This document shows, piece by piece, positions 36,754 through 46,325 of a stretch of 64,000 bases of DNA (position 1 is its first letter; the number at the start of each line of letters is the position of its first letter). The notes beneath the pieces were generated by a model. It saw nothing but the letters and a program-made list of their open reading frames with translations, did not search any database and was not told where the DNA came from. The stretch spans positions 62,001 through 126,000 of the forward strand of contig CBDDAJ010000014.1 in the NCBI GenBank assembly GCA_965224845.1, in the 5' to 3' direction. Source of the DNA: Wocania_A sp965224845. GTDB taxonomy: Bacteria > Bacteroidota > Bacteroidia > Flavobacteriales > Flavobacteriaceae. A program made the translations under genes and the position numbers.

Positions 36754-37623
36754 GTTTTTTATTATTTCTCCGTTTTCTGGCAATTTATTAATAATATCTA
36801 ATAATTTTTTTCTGTAATAATTAGCAGGAAAAGTAACTTTATTTTCTCTTACATTATAATCATAAATGTCATTTATTTGATAGGATTTTAAACCGTCTAT
36901 TGACGTATAAGTCCCTTTAAAGTTCAAATACACATTCGTTGCGTTTAAATTATCTCTAAAGTTCAATGAAGAAAATCCAGTTTTATAGATACTGTTTTTT
37001 GGCATCCTCATATTATCAGGAAAAAAATTAATAGTTGTAAGACTGTAATAATCATTTGTATATCGAGTAAGGATTCGACAATCAATACTGAAATTTGTTG
37101 CTCCAGCATCTCTTAACGTTATTGTTAAATCGTAATGACTTAAACTACCAGTTTTTCGTGTTAGGGATATGGCTGTTGAATCTATAAAGAATACAGGGTT
37201 TATCTGTTGGTAGCTATTAAGTTTGGAATTGTTTTTAATTTTTACAATAGTTTGATTGAGAGTATCTAATTTAAGGTCTTGCTTTGAAAAGGCAATTGAT
37301 ATGTTTTGGTAGTATTTTTTATTGATTGAATCTGTCGCATAAGTTAATTTTTGTTCAATAATTGAATCTCTCTGTCTTTGTTCATTTTTAAGCAATGAGT
37401 CTTTCAAGTTAGATGAATTAATATTATTCCACTCTTGTACAACCAGAACGAATAATATAGTTAGAAGAACAAAGAACACTTTTTTCCCTCTTGATGTTAA
37501 TCTTTTCCAAACTCCTTTGTTTCTATTGTCCGTAAGTCCTCCCTTCGTTGTTAAAAAAGTTAGATAGCTTGTTAATAAAGCAATTAAAATGATAAACCAA
37601 ATGTTCGGAAGAATAAAATTCAT
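36751..37623 (-). CDS. membrane-anchored protein, unknown function (cassette gene)
   Basis: 290 residues. Two N-terminal hydrophobic segments (about 6-24 and 48-64) are separated by a short basic loop (KGVWKRLTSRGKK). A helical, probably coiled-coil stretch (about 75-130, SLLKNEQRQRDSIIEQKL) follows, then a beta-rich C-terminal domain (FFIDSTAISLTRKTGSLSHY, YKTGFSSLNFRDN). I recognise no family. The two-membrane-helix plus coiled-coil layout suggests a membrane sensor or effector but proves nothing. It is bracketed by TAAGCACAA/TTGTGCTTA, with the stop codon inside the repeat, and is inserted between two convergent genes. Confidence 0.7.
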   Translation of the reverse strand: MNFILPNIWFIILIALLTSYLTFLTTKGGLTDNRNKGVWKRLTSRGKKVFFVLLTILFVLVVQEWNNINSSNLKDSLLKNEQRQRDSIIEQKLTYATDSINKKYYQNISIAFSKQDLKLDTLNQTIVKIKNNSKLNSYQQINPVFFIDSTAISLTRKTGSLSHYDLTITLRDAGATNFSIDCRILTRYTNDYYSLTTINFFPDNMRMPKNSIYKTGFSSLNFRDNLNATNVYLNFKGTYTSIDGLKSYQINDIYDYNVRENKVTFPANYYRKKLLDIINKLPENGEIIKN

Positions 37624-37654
37624 GTTTCAAATGACAATTTTTGGTTTTTCAAAT

Positions 37655-37715
37655 TAAGCACAATGTTTTTACGGATATATGTCGTTTTAATGATTTATAT
37701 CCGACGTTAAACGAA
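37655..37715. repeat. right boundary element of cassette 2
   Basis: TAAGCACAA (37655-37663) matches the left inner repeat. CGGATATA (37672-37679) and TATATCCG (37696-37703) form a hairpin, and CGTTAAACGAA (37705-37715) matches the left outer repeat. This looks like a short attC-like element immediately upstream of the cassette gene. Confidence 0.5.
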
Positions 37716-37780
37716 GGTAGCTGAATTTTTTTACAAAATCAACTACTAAATGCTCAATAAGAAGTATAGTTTTTAACAAA

Positions 37781-38251
37781 TTATAGATCTTCTAATACCA
37801 AATTATAATCGTATTGCAAGTCCTCATGTAATGTTGCAATAATCTTTTTAGCTAAAAGGATCTGGCGGTTATAGCTGTTTTGTAGCTGGGTACTATATTT
37901 GATACTGGGTGAGAAGCCTTTAAGCTTCTGGCAAAAGTAGAGGAGGAGTTCTACTTCGGTTTCTTTTTTTTGTGAATACCGAATGTACTTTTTTATGTTT
38001 TTTAAAATTTTGCGTACACTCTTTCTGATGTAAAAATAGCTTTTAGTATTTATAAGGTCAAATTCGTCATCAATATAGCTTTTAACCGACGCTATATAAT
38101 CGCTTTCGTTATGAGATTCAAACAATAGATAGGTGAGTAACTCCTTATTTTCTTTTTTAAACCGCGATAAACGCAAGCAAAGCTGCTGAATTTCGGCAGT
38201 TGATAGTGTGTTTAGTTCTTGTTTTATGGCTTTAAGCGATACGGCTTTCAT
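37781..38251 (-). CDS. conserved hypothetical cytoplasmic protein
   Basis: 156 residues, entirely helical in appearance, with no signal peptide. The start MKAVSLKAIKQELNTLSTAE is followed by LCLRLSRFKKENKELLTYLL and a very basic middle (YIRKSVRKILKNIKKYIRYS). This could be a nucleic-acid-binding or protein-binding helical bundle. I believe similar small proteins occur in related flavobacteria, but no function is known to me. It lies 42 bases downstream of the LytTR regulator gene and may be co-transcribed with it. Confidence 0.7.
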   Translation of the reverse strand: MKAVSLKAIKQELNTLSTAEIQQLCLRLSRFKKENKELLTYLLFESHNESDYIASVKSYIDDEFDLINTKSYFYIRKSVRKILKNIKKYIRYSQKKETEVELLLYFCQKLKGFSPSIKYSTQLQNSYNRQILLAKKIIATLHEDLQYDYNLVLEDL

Positions 38252-38292
38252 TGAAAAATGATCTTAAGCCATAAATGTACTATTTTATAAAC

Positions 38293-38988
38293 TTAATTTG
38301 AGCTATTAATAAACTTTAAAAATTCTGCTTTATATTTTTGCCCAATAGGAATGTATAAATTTTGTATTGAAATTTGATTGCCCCTTATATGATTCATTTT
38401 CTCTGAATTTATAGCAAATGATTTATGGCAACGGATGAATACTTTGTTGGGAAGCTGCCCTAAGATAAAGGTAAATGTATTATTGGTTAATATGGTTTTG
38501 TTTGCGGTGTGTATTTTAACATAATCTCCAAATGCTTCAATAAAATTGATGTCTTTCACAGGAATTTTATGCAGTGTTTTATTAGATTTAATTAATAAAA
38601 ACTGAGAATCACTTTTGTGTTGCGAATTAGATTTTTTATCTAAAAATTTATTTATAGCTGTAAAAAAACGATCGAACGAAAATGGCTTTAGCAGGTAATC
38701 TATTGCATTAACCTCAAAACCGTCTATAGCATATTGTGGATATGCTGTAGTAAACACAACTTCTGGTGGATCTAGTAGTGATTTGTAAAAGGTTAACCCC
38801 GATATTTTTGGCATATTTATATCTAGAAAAATTAAATCTGTACAGGGATTTTCCTTGAGTTTTTGTAAGCCTTCAATGGCATTATTACATACTCCGGCGA
38901 GTTCTAGAAAATCAACATTTTGTATATACTTTTTCAGAACAGTTTGGGCAGATGGTTCGTCGTCGATAATTAAACAAGTCAGAGACAT
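38293..38988 (-). CDS. LytTR-type response regulator
   Basis: 231 residues. The receiver domain (1-120) has the acidic pair in CLIIDDEPSAQ, the phospho-acceptor in LIFLDINMPKISG, the conserved Thr in VVFTTAYPQYA and the lysine in DYLLKPFSFDRF. The C-terminal LytTR DNA-binding domain (about 130-231) has INFIEAFGDYVKIHT and FIRCHKSFAIN. It is the output of the kinase encoded just upstream, whose gene overlaps by 10 bases. LytTR regulators typically bind short direct repeats near target promoters; none is assigned here. Confidence 0.94.
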   Translation of the reverse strand: MSLTCLIIDDEPSAQTVLKKYIQNVDFLELAGVCNNAIEGLQKLKENPCTDLIFLDINMPKISGLTFYKSLLDPPEVVFTTAYPQYAIDGFEVNAIDYLLKPFSFDRFFTAINKFLDKKSNSQHKSDSQFLLIKSNKTLHKIPVKDINFIEAFGDYVKIHTANKTILTNNTFTFILGQLPNKVFIRCHKSFAINSEKMNHIRGNQISIQNLYIPIGQKYKAEFLKFINSSN

Positions 38989-40037
38989 TGGTCGATAATT
39001 TTAAGTGAAACTATAAATTTATTATCAGTTTTTGAGGTTTTAAACTCATGTTTTTTGGGATACACAAGTTCTAAATTTTGTTTTATATGCTCTAAACCTA
39101 ACCCCGAATGCTTATTATCTGTTTTTATGTGTTCTGTAATATTATTTTCAATACAAAAATGTAAAGTATTGTTGGTTTGTGTTAAATTAATATTTACAAA
39201 AGTATTTTTAATATCTCCTTTTATACCGTGTTTAAAACTGTTTTCAACTAAGGGTAATAATAACATAGGGTAGAGGCCATAATCTTCATTAGTTATGGTT
39301 GTTTTAAATGAAATATTTTTGGTTTGATGTTGACGTAATTTTTGAAATTCAATATAGTTTTTTAGCAAAATGATTTCATCTCTTAAAGAAACATATTCAG
39401 TATTAGAATCGTAAATAATATATCTTAAAATATCTGATAATTGAACAATAGCTTCTGTTGTTTTGTCTTTTTTTTCTACAGCTAATGCATAAATCACATT
39501 AAGGGAGTTAAATAAAAAGTGCGGATTGATTTGTGAGCGCAATGTAACGAGTTGTGATTCTATTTGTTGATTTTTATGTTTTAGTTTTAGGTTCTCATTT
39601 TTGTTAAAATAAAACCAATCTTCCGAAAGTTTAATTAAAGTGGTTGCTATTAAGAAAACGCTAAAAATGGTTATCAGTTTAGTGTTAGAATGATAAGAAA
39701 TAAAGTAATAATTGGGAAAAATATAATCTATTAAGTATGCAAAAAACCAAATGTTTAGTTGAGTAAACAGTATTAAGTTTATTAAAAAGCTAATGATATA
39801 AATGGTATATTTTTCATGTTTTAAAAGCCTGGGTATAAGTATATACAGGTTTATTAGTGCAGGTACTATAATGGTGCTCAGGAAGCTTCCGGTATAGATA
39901 TAGTCGATCTTTACAGGCGCATTGTTTGAAGTAAAGGAAAACAGTAAAATAATAAAACACAGGCCCCAAAGTATAGTATTAAATACCAGGGGGTTGTGTC
40001 TGTTTATTTTTGAGAAATAAGGATTAAGATTTAGCAT
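38979..40037 (-). CDS. LytS-type sensor histidine kinase
   Basis: 352 residues. Four hydrophobic segments lie in residues about 15-145, then a short coiled linker. The phospho-acceptor region is LRSQINPHFLFNSLN (His_kinase family), the N-box LLLPLVENSFKHGI, and the ATP-lid region HSGLGLEHIKQNLELVYP. There is no periplasmic sensor domain of note, so it may sense a membrane or partner-protein signal. It overlaps the response regulator (10 bases) and the upstream lipoprotein (14 bases). The three are clearly one unit. Confidence 0.93.
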   Translation of the reverse strand: MLNLNPYFSKINRHNPLVFNTILWGLCFIILLFSFTSNNAPVKIDYIYTGSFLSTIIVPALINLYILIPRLLKHEKYTIYIISFLINLILFTQLNIWFFAYLIDYIFPNYYFISYHSNTKLITIFSVFLIATTLIKLSEDWFYFNKNENLKLKHKNQQIESQLVTLRSQINPHFLFNSLNVIYALAVEKKDKTTEAIVQLSDILRYIIYDSNTEYVSLRDEIILLKNYIEFQKLRQHQTKNISFKTTITNEDYGLYPMLLLPLVENSFKHGIKGDIKNTFVNINLTQTNNTLHFCIENNITEHIKTDNKHSGLGLEHIKQNLELVYPKKHEFKTSKTDNKFIVSLKIIDQCL

Positions 40038-40686
40038 TTATGCGTTTTAGCTGGAAATTAATATCGGTTGACCATTTATCACCACTGTTTGAAGCCATAT
40101 ATTTAGTAATAAACTTTTGTAATTCTTCTGAGGGTGCTGTTAATAAATATTCGGGATAGTCTAAAGTTCTTATATGCTTAATTTTGATTCTCTTTTCTTT
40201 TAATAGTTTTTCAAATTCATCACTATCTAACCATTTAAGTTGGAGTATAGTATTGCTAAGTTCTACTTTTACCAGAGAGTGTGCTGTAACAAAATGATAA
40301 TTAACAAGCGTTGGAGTATCTTTAAATTCATTTTCAAGTGAAAAAGGCTGGAAATCAAGAAAAAGCTGATGGTTTAATTTAAAAGGGACTGCCAAATATG
40401 AGGTTTTTTTATTTTTATGAATTCTTTCAATATAGTAACCTTTAAGATAGTTTTTGAACATTTTTTCGACCTCTGAATTTGAGGTTGAATCATCTTTGTT
40501 TTCTGATTCAAATTTATCTTTTAAAGATATGATTTTCCATTCTTGGTTATCATTTCCCTTCCAGTTACCTAATAAAGCTTTTTCAAAGTAAATGGTGTCT
40601 TTTGTAAAGAATGGAAATAATGATTTTACAATACAGGAGTTAAATAAGCAAAGAGTAGAGATTAAAATTATTATTCGCGTTTTCAT
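40024..40686 (-). CDS. lipoprotein coupled to the LytS/LytTR pair
   Basis: 220 residues; SpII signal (STLCLFNSCIVKS). The mature part contains LLGNWKGNDNQEWKI, a beta-rich middle and a helical C-terminus (EELQKFITKYMASN). No family is recognised with certainty. Its stop overlaps the kinase start by 14 bases. The tight coupling suggests it may be a sensory or accessory subunit of the two-component system at the envelope, which is inference from gene order. Confidence 0.7.
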   Translation of the reverse strand: MKTRIIILISTLCLFNSCIVKSLFPFFTKDTIYFEKALLGNWKGNDNQEWKIISLKDKFESENKDDSTSNSEVEKMFKNYLKGYYIERIHKNKKTSYLAVPFKLNHQLFLDFQPFSLENEFKDTPTLVNYHFVTAHSLVKVELSNTILQLKWLDSDEFEKLLKEKRIKIKHIRTLDYPEYLLTAPSEELQKFITKYMASNSGDKWSTDINFQLKRINAKS

Positions 40687-40802
40687 GAGATTGTGTTTGA
40701 TTATTTAGAGATCAAAACAAAACGAATAATTGTTGTTGTGCAACAAATTTCGGCAAACACGGTTTAACTCATGCCAAACAATATATTAGTAGCGATTTGG
40801 AG

Positions 40803-43214
40803 CTATCTAAGTTTAGGAAATGACTCAGGATCAACCTCATGCATAACATCGTAAACCGCTTCAAAAATATCTTCGGCTGAAGGTTTAGAGAAATAATCGC
40901 CATCGTTGCCATATGCTGGCCTGTGTGCCTTTGCGGTTAATGTTTTAGGGGCACTGTCTAGATATTGAAATGCTTTTTGATGGTTTAATATATCATCTAA
41001 AATATAAGCCGATGCGCCTCCGGGAACATCTTCATCAATAACCATAACGCGATTTGTTTTTGCTATGCTTTTTACAATATCATGATTTATATCGAATGGT
41101 AACAACGACTGTACATCAATCACTTCGGCATCAATGCCTACCGTTAAAAGTTCTTTAGCCGTTTGCTCAACAATTCTAAGTGTAGAACCATAAGATACCA
41201 GGGTGATGTCTGAACCTGTTTTTAAGGTTTCTACAACACCAATAGGCGTTTTTATAGCGCTTAAATTATTTGGCATTCTCTCTTTTAGCCTGTATCCGTT
41301 AAGGCACTCTACTACTAATGCAGGATTATCACTTTGTAAAAGCGTGTTATAAAAACCAGCAGCTTTGGTCATATTTCTGGGAACCAAAATTTGAACGCCT
41401 CGTATTAAGTTTAAAATACCTCCCATTTGCGAACCCGAATGCCAGATACCTTCTAGTCTATGCCCGCGGGTACGGATAATTAAAGGCGCTTTTTGTTTGC
41501 CTTTGGTTCTATATTGAAGGGTAGCTAAATCATCACTAATTACTTGTAAGGCATATAAAATATAATCTAAGTATTGTATTTCGGCTATGGGTCTTAAACC
41601 ACGTAGTGCCATACCAATACCCTGACCTATAATGGTAGCTTCCCGAATTCCTGCGTCGGCAACACGAAGTTCCCCGTACTTTTCCTGTAGCCCTTCTAAG
41701 CCCTGGTTTACATCACCAATGTTTCCGGAATCCTCACCAAATACTAAGGCTTCAGGATAGTTTTTAAATATGGCATCAAAGTTATCACGGATAATAATAC
41801 GCCCATCAACTAATGCGGCATCAGGCGCATAACTTGGTTTCACTTCTTCAATAAGCGTGGAAGATTTATCGGTTTCAGAATATAAATGCGAGCTAAATTT
41901 AGGCTGTACCTCTTCAAAAATAGTGTTAATCCAATGGGCTAGTTCTTGTTTAGTCTCATTGGGATCTCCTAAAGTATACCTTAGTGCTTTTCGTGCATGC
42001 GATAATATATCTCTTCTTGTAGGCTCGTCTATTGTCGATAATTTTTCTTTAATAGGTTTAATAAAAACACCATTGATACTTGATGATGTTAGCCTATTTA
42101 AAATAGCCACCAATTCTTGCTGATCGGTCTGTATAGGTTTTAAAAATGTTGCCCAGGCCTTTTTTTTAGCTTCTCTTACCTCTTTTTTTAGATTGCGTTC
42201 TATTTCAGTAAGTGTCTCATTGGTAGCAATACCGCTTTCAATAATCCATTCGCGCATTTTTAAATTACAATCGTGCTTGTTTTCCCATTCTAAACGCTCC
42301 GGACTTTTATAGCGTTCGTGCGATCCGGAGGTGGAGTGACCTTGCGGTTGTGTTAGCTCTGTAACATGAATTAATACAGGCACGTGTTCTTCTCTGGCAA
42401 TAGCAGAAGCTTCTTGATATGTTTCAATTAAATTGGCATAATCCCAACCTTTTACACGTAATATTTCGTAACCATTTTGCGCCTCATCACGTTGGAATCC
42501 TTTTAATATTTCTGAAATATTTTCTTTAGTCGTTTGGTGTCTGGCATGTACAGAAATACCATATTCATCATCCCAAATACTAATAACCATTGGAACTTGC
42601 AAAACTCCTGCGGCATTAATAGTTTCAAAAAATAAGCCTTCACTTGTGCTGGCATTACCAATGGTTCCCCATGCCACTTCGTTACCGTTATCAGAAAAAT
42701 GGGTGGTATTTATGCCTTCTACCTGTTTAAATATTTTTGACGCTTGTGCCAAACCTAATAAACGAGGCATTTGACCGGCAGTAGGAGAGATGTCTGAACT
42801 GGAGTTGTATTGTTGAGTTAAATCTTTCCAGTTGCCGTTATCGTCTAAGCTATGTGTGGTGAAATGACCGCCCATCTGACGGCCGGCCGACATAGGTTCT
42901 AATTCTAGGTCTGTGTTGGCATAAAGCCCTGCAAAAAATTGTTCGATGGTGAGCTCTCCAATTGCCATCATAAACGTTTGATCGCGGTAATATCCAGATC
43001 TCCAATCGCCTTTTAAAAAGGCTTTAGCCATGGCCAATTGTGGCACCTCTTTACCATCGCCAAAAATTCCAAATTTTGCTTTTCCCGTTAAAACTTCACG
43101 TCTACCAAGTAAACTACATTCTCTACTTTTTACAGCTAGGCTATAATCATTTAAAACTTCTGCTTTAAAAGCTTCGAAAGAGATGTTGTTTTTCAAATCA
43201 GGAATGGTTTGCAT
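40803..43214 (-). CDS. 2-oxoacid dehydrogenase E1, fused alpha and beta subunits
   Basis: 803 residues. The N-terminal half (about 1-430) is the E1 alpha part: YYRDQTFMMAIGELT, GRQMGGHFTTHSL, TIGNASTSEGLFFETINAAG and DDEYGISV form the thiamine diphosphate pocket. The C-terminal half (about 455-803) is E1 beta: EALVFGEDSGNIGDVNQGLEG, RVADAGIREATIIGQGIGMA, RTRGHRLEGIWHSGSQMGG and VMVIDEDVPGGASAYI. Fused alpha/beta E1 proteins are common in Bacteroidota and are thought to act in branched-chain keto-acid or pyruvate oxidation; the substrate is not decided by sequence. Single gene with a strong promoter. Confidence 0.93.
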   Translation of the reverse strand: MQTIPDLKNNISFEAFKAEVLNDYSLAVKSRECSLLGRREVLTGKAKFGIFGDGKEVPQLAMAKAFLKGDWRSGYYRDQTFMMAIGELTIEQFFAGLYANTDLELEPMSAGRQMGGHFTTHSLDDNGNWKDLTQQYNSSSDISPTAGQMPRLLGLAQASKIFKQVEGINTTHFSDNGNEVAWGTIGNASTSEGLFFETINAAGVLQVPMVISIWDDEYGISVHARHQTTKENISEILKGFQRDEAQNGYEILRVKGWDYANLIETYQEASAIAREEHVPVLIHVTELTQPQGHSTSGSHERYKSPERLEWENKHDCNLKMREWIIESGIATNETLTEIERNLKKEVREAKKKAWATFLKPIQTDQQELVAILNRLTSSSINGVFIKPIKEKLSTIDEPTRRDILSHARKALRYTLGDPNETKQELAHWINTIFEEVQPKFSSHLYSETDKSSTLIEEVKPSYAPDAALVDGRIIIRDNFDAIFKNYPEALVFGEDSGNIGDVNQGLEGLQEKYGELRVADAGIREATIIGQGIGMALRGLRPIAEIQYLDYILYALQVISDDLATLQYRTKGKQKAPLIIRTRGHRLEGIWHSGSQMGGILNLIRGVQILVPRNMTKAAGFYNTLLQSDNPALVVECLNGYRLKERMPNNLSAIKTPIGVVETLKTGSDITLVSYGSTLRIVEQTAKELLTVGIDAEVIDVQSLLPFDINHDIVKSIAKTNRVMVIDEDVPGGASAYILDDILNHQKAFQYLDSAPKTLTAKAHRPAYGNDGDYFSKPSAEDIFEAVYDVMHEVDPESFPKLR

Positions 43215-43235
43215 ATGTTAAGAGCTTTACTTTTG

Positions 43236-43266
43236 CAAAAGTACTTAAAGTTTATTGGTTTTGCAA
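43236..43266 (-). promoter_or_regulatory. promoter of the E1 dehydrogenase gene
   Basis: On the minus strand TTG (43266-43264), 20 bases, then TACTTTTG (43243-43236), a TAnnTTTG match 21 bases before the ATG. Confidence 0.8.
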
Positions 43267-43384
43267 TTATTGAAGGCTTAAAGATTTTGAATTATTCTTA
43301 AAAATTTATTAAAATAAATATATAAAATGATAATAATTCAATAAAATTGACTAAATAGTAATTATTGTGTAAAAATTTAACACA

Positions 43385-46216
43385 TCAATACCAGCGCCTT
43401 CTGAATAGACCCAATAAAGATTGTGGGTCTACTGTAAATTTAAATCTAATTTTTTGATCGTAATTGGGTTGGCCTATTTCCCATCCTAAATTGGAATATA
43501 TAGGAAAATAAATTTCAAAATAATCAGTCACTAAATTAATTCTTATACCAGAGTCATAAACAAAATTTGCATTATTGAATTTGTTTTTCACAAAGCCTAT
43601 GTCTCCGTATGCTAATATGTATTTCCAAAGTGTTGTACTGGCATTAATTGTGCTAATCCATTGATTTGCAAATGGAGTTTCTAATTTAGATTTAAATCCG
43701 CCTTCTGCAGTAATATATTCTTGACTAAATATACCACTGGCTTCAGAGCGTCCTAAATAATTATAATCGAATAAATAGTCGGTAGGCCTGTCTAAAGCAA
43801 AACTAAAGTAATCTGAAGTACTATCTGTTTTGTTGTTTATAAATGCACCGGTATAGAAGCGTAAATTTAATTGTCGATTACTTTCAAACAAACGTCTGTA
43901 CTCATAATTAAAGGATACTTTACTAAACGTTTTTGCTATTTGCAGGTCTGTAGACCACTTGCTAAAATTTATTAAATTATCATTTGAGTTTAAATAGTTT
44001 ATATTAAATATGTTATAATTTGGTTCGGTAGTATTTAAGGTATTGCTTAGGTCTTCATCTCTATTAATATCTAAATATCTAAACTTTAGTCTTTGCCGTT
44101 TATTTGACCGAAAATCGGTATCATTTCTAAATAAAAGTGTAACAGAAGGGATTATTTTTCTAACAAACAAATCACGGGCATAAGATGTATAGCTGCCTCT
44201 AAGACCATAATTAATAGAATATAGGTTCCTATTCTGTAAATAATGCGTCATAGATACCGAGGCCGCACCAGTAAACGATTTTGATTTTAATGAGTATCTC
44301 GGCTGAAATTTATAGTTGAATTGCTTCCTTAACAGGGTGGTATTATAGGCTTTTACTCCTAAGGTAAGGCCATCGTAAATGTTGTTAAATTCTACTATTG
44401 GCATAAGAAATACCTGGTTGTAGTTTGGATCTTCTATGTCTTTAAAAAGCCTGAACTGAAAGGGTTTATTGTTGAAGAAAAAGCCTTTTAACGATTTCCA
44501 ATTGTCTCTTATATTATGTTCAGGAATTAATCTGTTATAGTTTAAAACCAGTTTGTTGGCCTCGTTACGCGGTATAGTGATGGTTTTATTTTTTGTAACG
44601 TTTTCTATCCAGGATTTTGAAACAATACTGTCGTCATTTAAGGTAAATAAAGAAATAGGTGTATTGCTATTTCTTTTGTTTTTAATCGTTAATGTTATTG
44701 AGTCTTTAGTTTTTTTTACGTTTTTAATTTTAAAATCTATCTTTTTACGGGTATTTAGGTAATCATTAAAAAACCAGTCTATATTTTTTGATGTTTTTGT
44801 TTTTAAATAAGTTTCGAATGCTTTAGGCGATGTTTGCTTTAACTTTGTTTGTTCTAGAAACGATTTAACAGCATTTTCTAAAATATTGGAGTTAATAAAA
44901 TCATCTAAGTATTTAAGTCCAACTCCGGCTTTGTATTTGTTGGCTATACTATGGTTAAATTTAAGCAATGAATCTTTTGGCATAGTTAATGGCTGATCCC
45001 TGTTGGTTCTTGCCATCAGCATAAATGCAAATACGTACTTATCATTAAAGGTCATGTCTGCCGCATGAAAAGATCTAACACCCCAAAACTCTGCTAAAGC
45101 ACCTAAAAATTTCATATCCGGATAATGCTCTTCTACATAATTCATTAAGTAATAAATTTGTAAGCCATCAAAGAGCCATTGTTCTTTTCTTGGGTTTATT
45201 AGCAACGTATTTTCTAAATAATTATGAAGTGCAACTTTTAATAGTTTAAGTTCATATTGAAAATTATTGGGATAAAGTTTAATAAAACTTGGCAGAAAAT
45301 TTAAACCATAAATAGGGTCTTTGTTGTAATCAATATTGGTTAATAATATTTTTTCATGAGGATAACTGCCTAAATTTTCAAGAATAAATTTTGTAACCTT
45401 TTCTGTTATCAAAACCCTGTCTAATAATTCTATTTTTTCACCGTTTATGTTAGAGGTTAATGCCAGACCTTGAGTTTCAATAGTTTCAAAAACAGGTGTT
45501 TTGCTTATAAATAACTTATTATTAATCCTGTTCTTTCCTTTTAATGTAACATGCTGTTTGTTAGACAATTGATCAGGTTTGTTTGCATTTAATTCTGAAG
45601 TAATTGCATAGCCCTTAGGGTAATAGATGTCTAAATTTAAATCGGCCTTGGGTATAAATAAATCATCTAAATTTTTATTGCTGTAATATTGCCATTTACC
45701 ATTATAAATTGCTGGTGTAATATACCAATACCTTAAGCTTAAATTTCCTGATTCTGAAATGCCATAATCTGTAAACTTATCTTTTGGAATTTGTACAATA
45801 TATTCCAGATCTATAGTATAAGATTCGTTTGGTTTTACAGGTGTTTTTAAATCCACTTTTATAATGTCAATCTGATGTTTTAGTTGATTAAAAACCAAAT
45901 TGTCATTACCCTGTTTTATGGATGTAATTACCGAAAAACCTCTGTCTTCATTCTTGGCAAGATGAAACCTGTTATTGTATTCTTCGGCAAAACGTATGGC
46001 CAGAGGTGTTTTTTTGGTCGAGTAACTGTTATTCCAATCATTTAAATAGATAGATTGTAGCTCGTCTTTTGAAGTATTCTTATATTGTATGGTTTGAGAG
46101 ATCGTAATTTTCCTGTTTTCAATATCAAAATCTGCCTTTAGGTCAATTTTATTTTGACTAAAACTTGAGATACTTGAAACGACAAATATTAAACAGAAAA
46201 AAAAACGTAATTTCAA
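43385..46216 (-). CDS. M1-peptidase-like pseudoenzyme fused to an outer-membrane beta-barrel
   Basis: 943 residues. The signal peptide ends near SSFSQNK. Residues about 25-240 match the N-terminal beta domain of M1 aminopeptidases, and about 260-480 the gluzincin domain. The zinc motif HExxH is HNYLE (331-335), and the following Glu-containing motif is WLFDG, so at least two metal or catalytic residues are lost. From about 600 to the end the sequence alternates aromatic and polar residues, with strands such as YSLKSKSFTGAASVSMTHY, and ends in RRRWY, like an outer-membrane barrel. It probably acts as a surface or periplasmic binding scaffold rather than a peptidase. Confidence 0.75.
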   Translation of the reverse strand: MKLRFFFCLIFVVSSISSFSQNKIDLKADFDIENRKITISQTIQYKNTSKDELQSIYLNDWNNSYSTKKTPLAIRFAEEYNNRFHLAKNEDRGFSVITSIKQGNDNLVFNQLKHQIDIIKVDLKTPVKPNESYTIDLEYIVQIPKDKFTDYGISESGNLSLRYWYITPAIYNGKWQYYSNKNLDDLFIPKADLNLDIYYPKGYAITSELNANKPDQLSNKQHVTLKGKNRINNKLFISKTPVFETIETQGLALTSNINGEKIELLDRVLITEKVTKFILENLGSYPHEKILLTNIDYNKDPIYGLNFLPSFIKLYPNNFQYELKLLKVALHNYLENTLLINPRKEQWLFDGLQIYYLMNYVEEHYPDMKFLGALAEFWGVRSFHAADMTFNDKYVFAFMLMARTNRDQPLTMPKDSLLKFNHSIANKYKAGVGLKYLDDFINSNILENAVKSFLEQTKLKQTSPKAFETYLKTKTSKNIDWFFNDYLNTRKKIDFKIKNVKKTKDSITLTIKNKRNSNTPISLFTLNDDSIVSKSWIENVTKNKTITIPRNEANKLVLNYNRLIPEHNIRDNWKSLKGFFFNNKPFQFRLFKDIEDPNYNQVFLMPIVEFNNIYDGLTLGVKAYNTTLLRKQFNYKFQPRYSLKSKSFTGAASVSMTHYLQNRNLYSINYGLRGSYTSYARDLFVRKIIPSVTLLFRNDTDFRSNKRQRLKFRYLDINRDEDLSNTLNTTEPNYNIFNINYLNSNDNLINFSKWSTDLQIAKTFSKVSFNYEYRRLFESNRQLNLRFYTGAFINNKTDSTSDYFSFALDRPTDYLFDYNYLGRSEASGIFSQEYITAEGGFKSKLETPFANQWISTINASTTLWKYILAYGDIGFVKNKFNNANFVYDSGIRINLVTDYFEIYFPIYSNLGWEIGQPNYDQKIRFKFTVDPQSLLGLFRRRWY

Positions 46217-46325
46217 TTTATTTTATAACATTAATAAGGTTAATAATAATACAAGGCGGTACAATATAACAAAATATAGTAATAGATTAGTCGTAATGCC
46301 TTAGCGTTATTTAAGGATTAGCTTG

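Noticed and set aside
36614..37715. Cassette 2 as an insertion sequence
   Set aside because: The gene has no transposase motif (membrane helices plus coiled coil), and the ends are multi-layered folded elements rather than simple terminal repeats.
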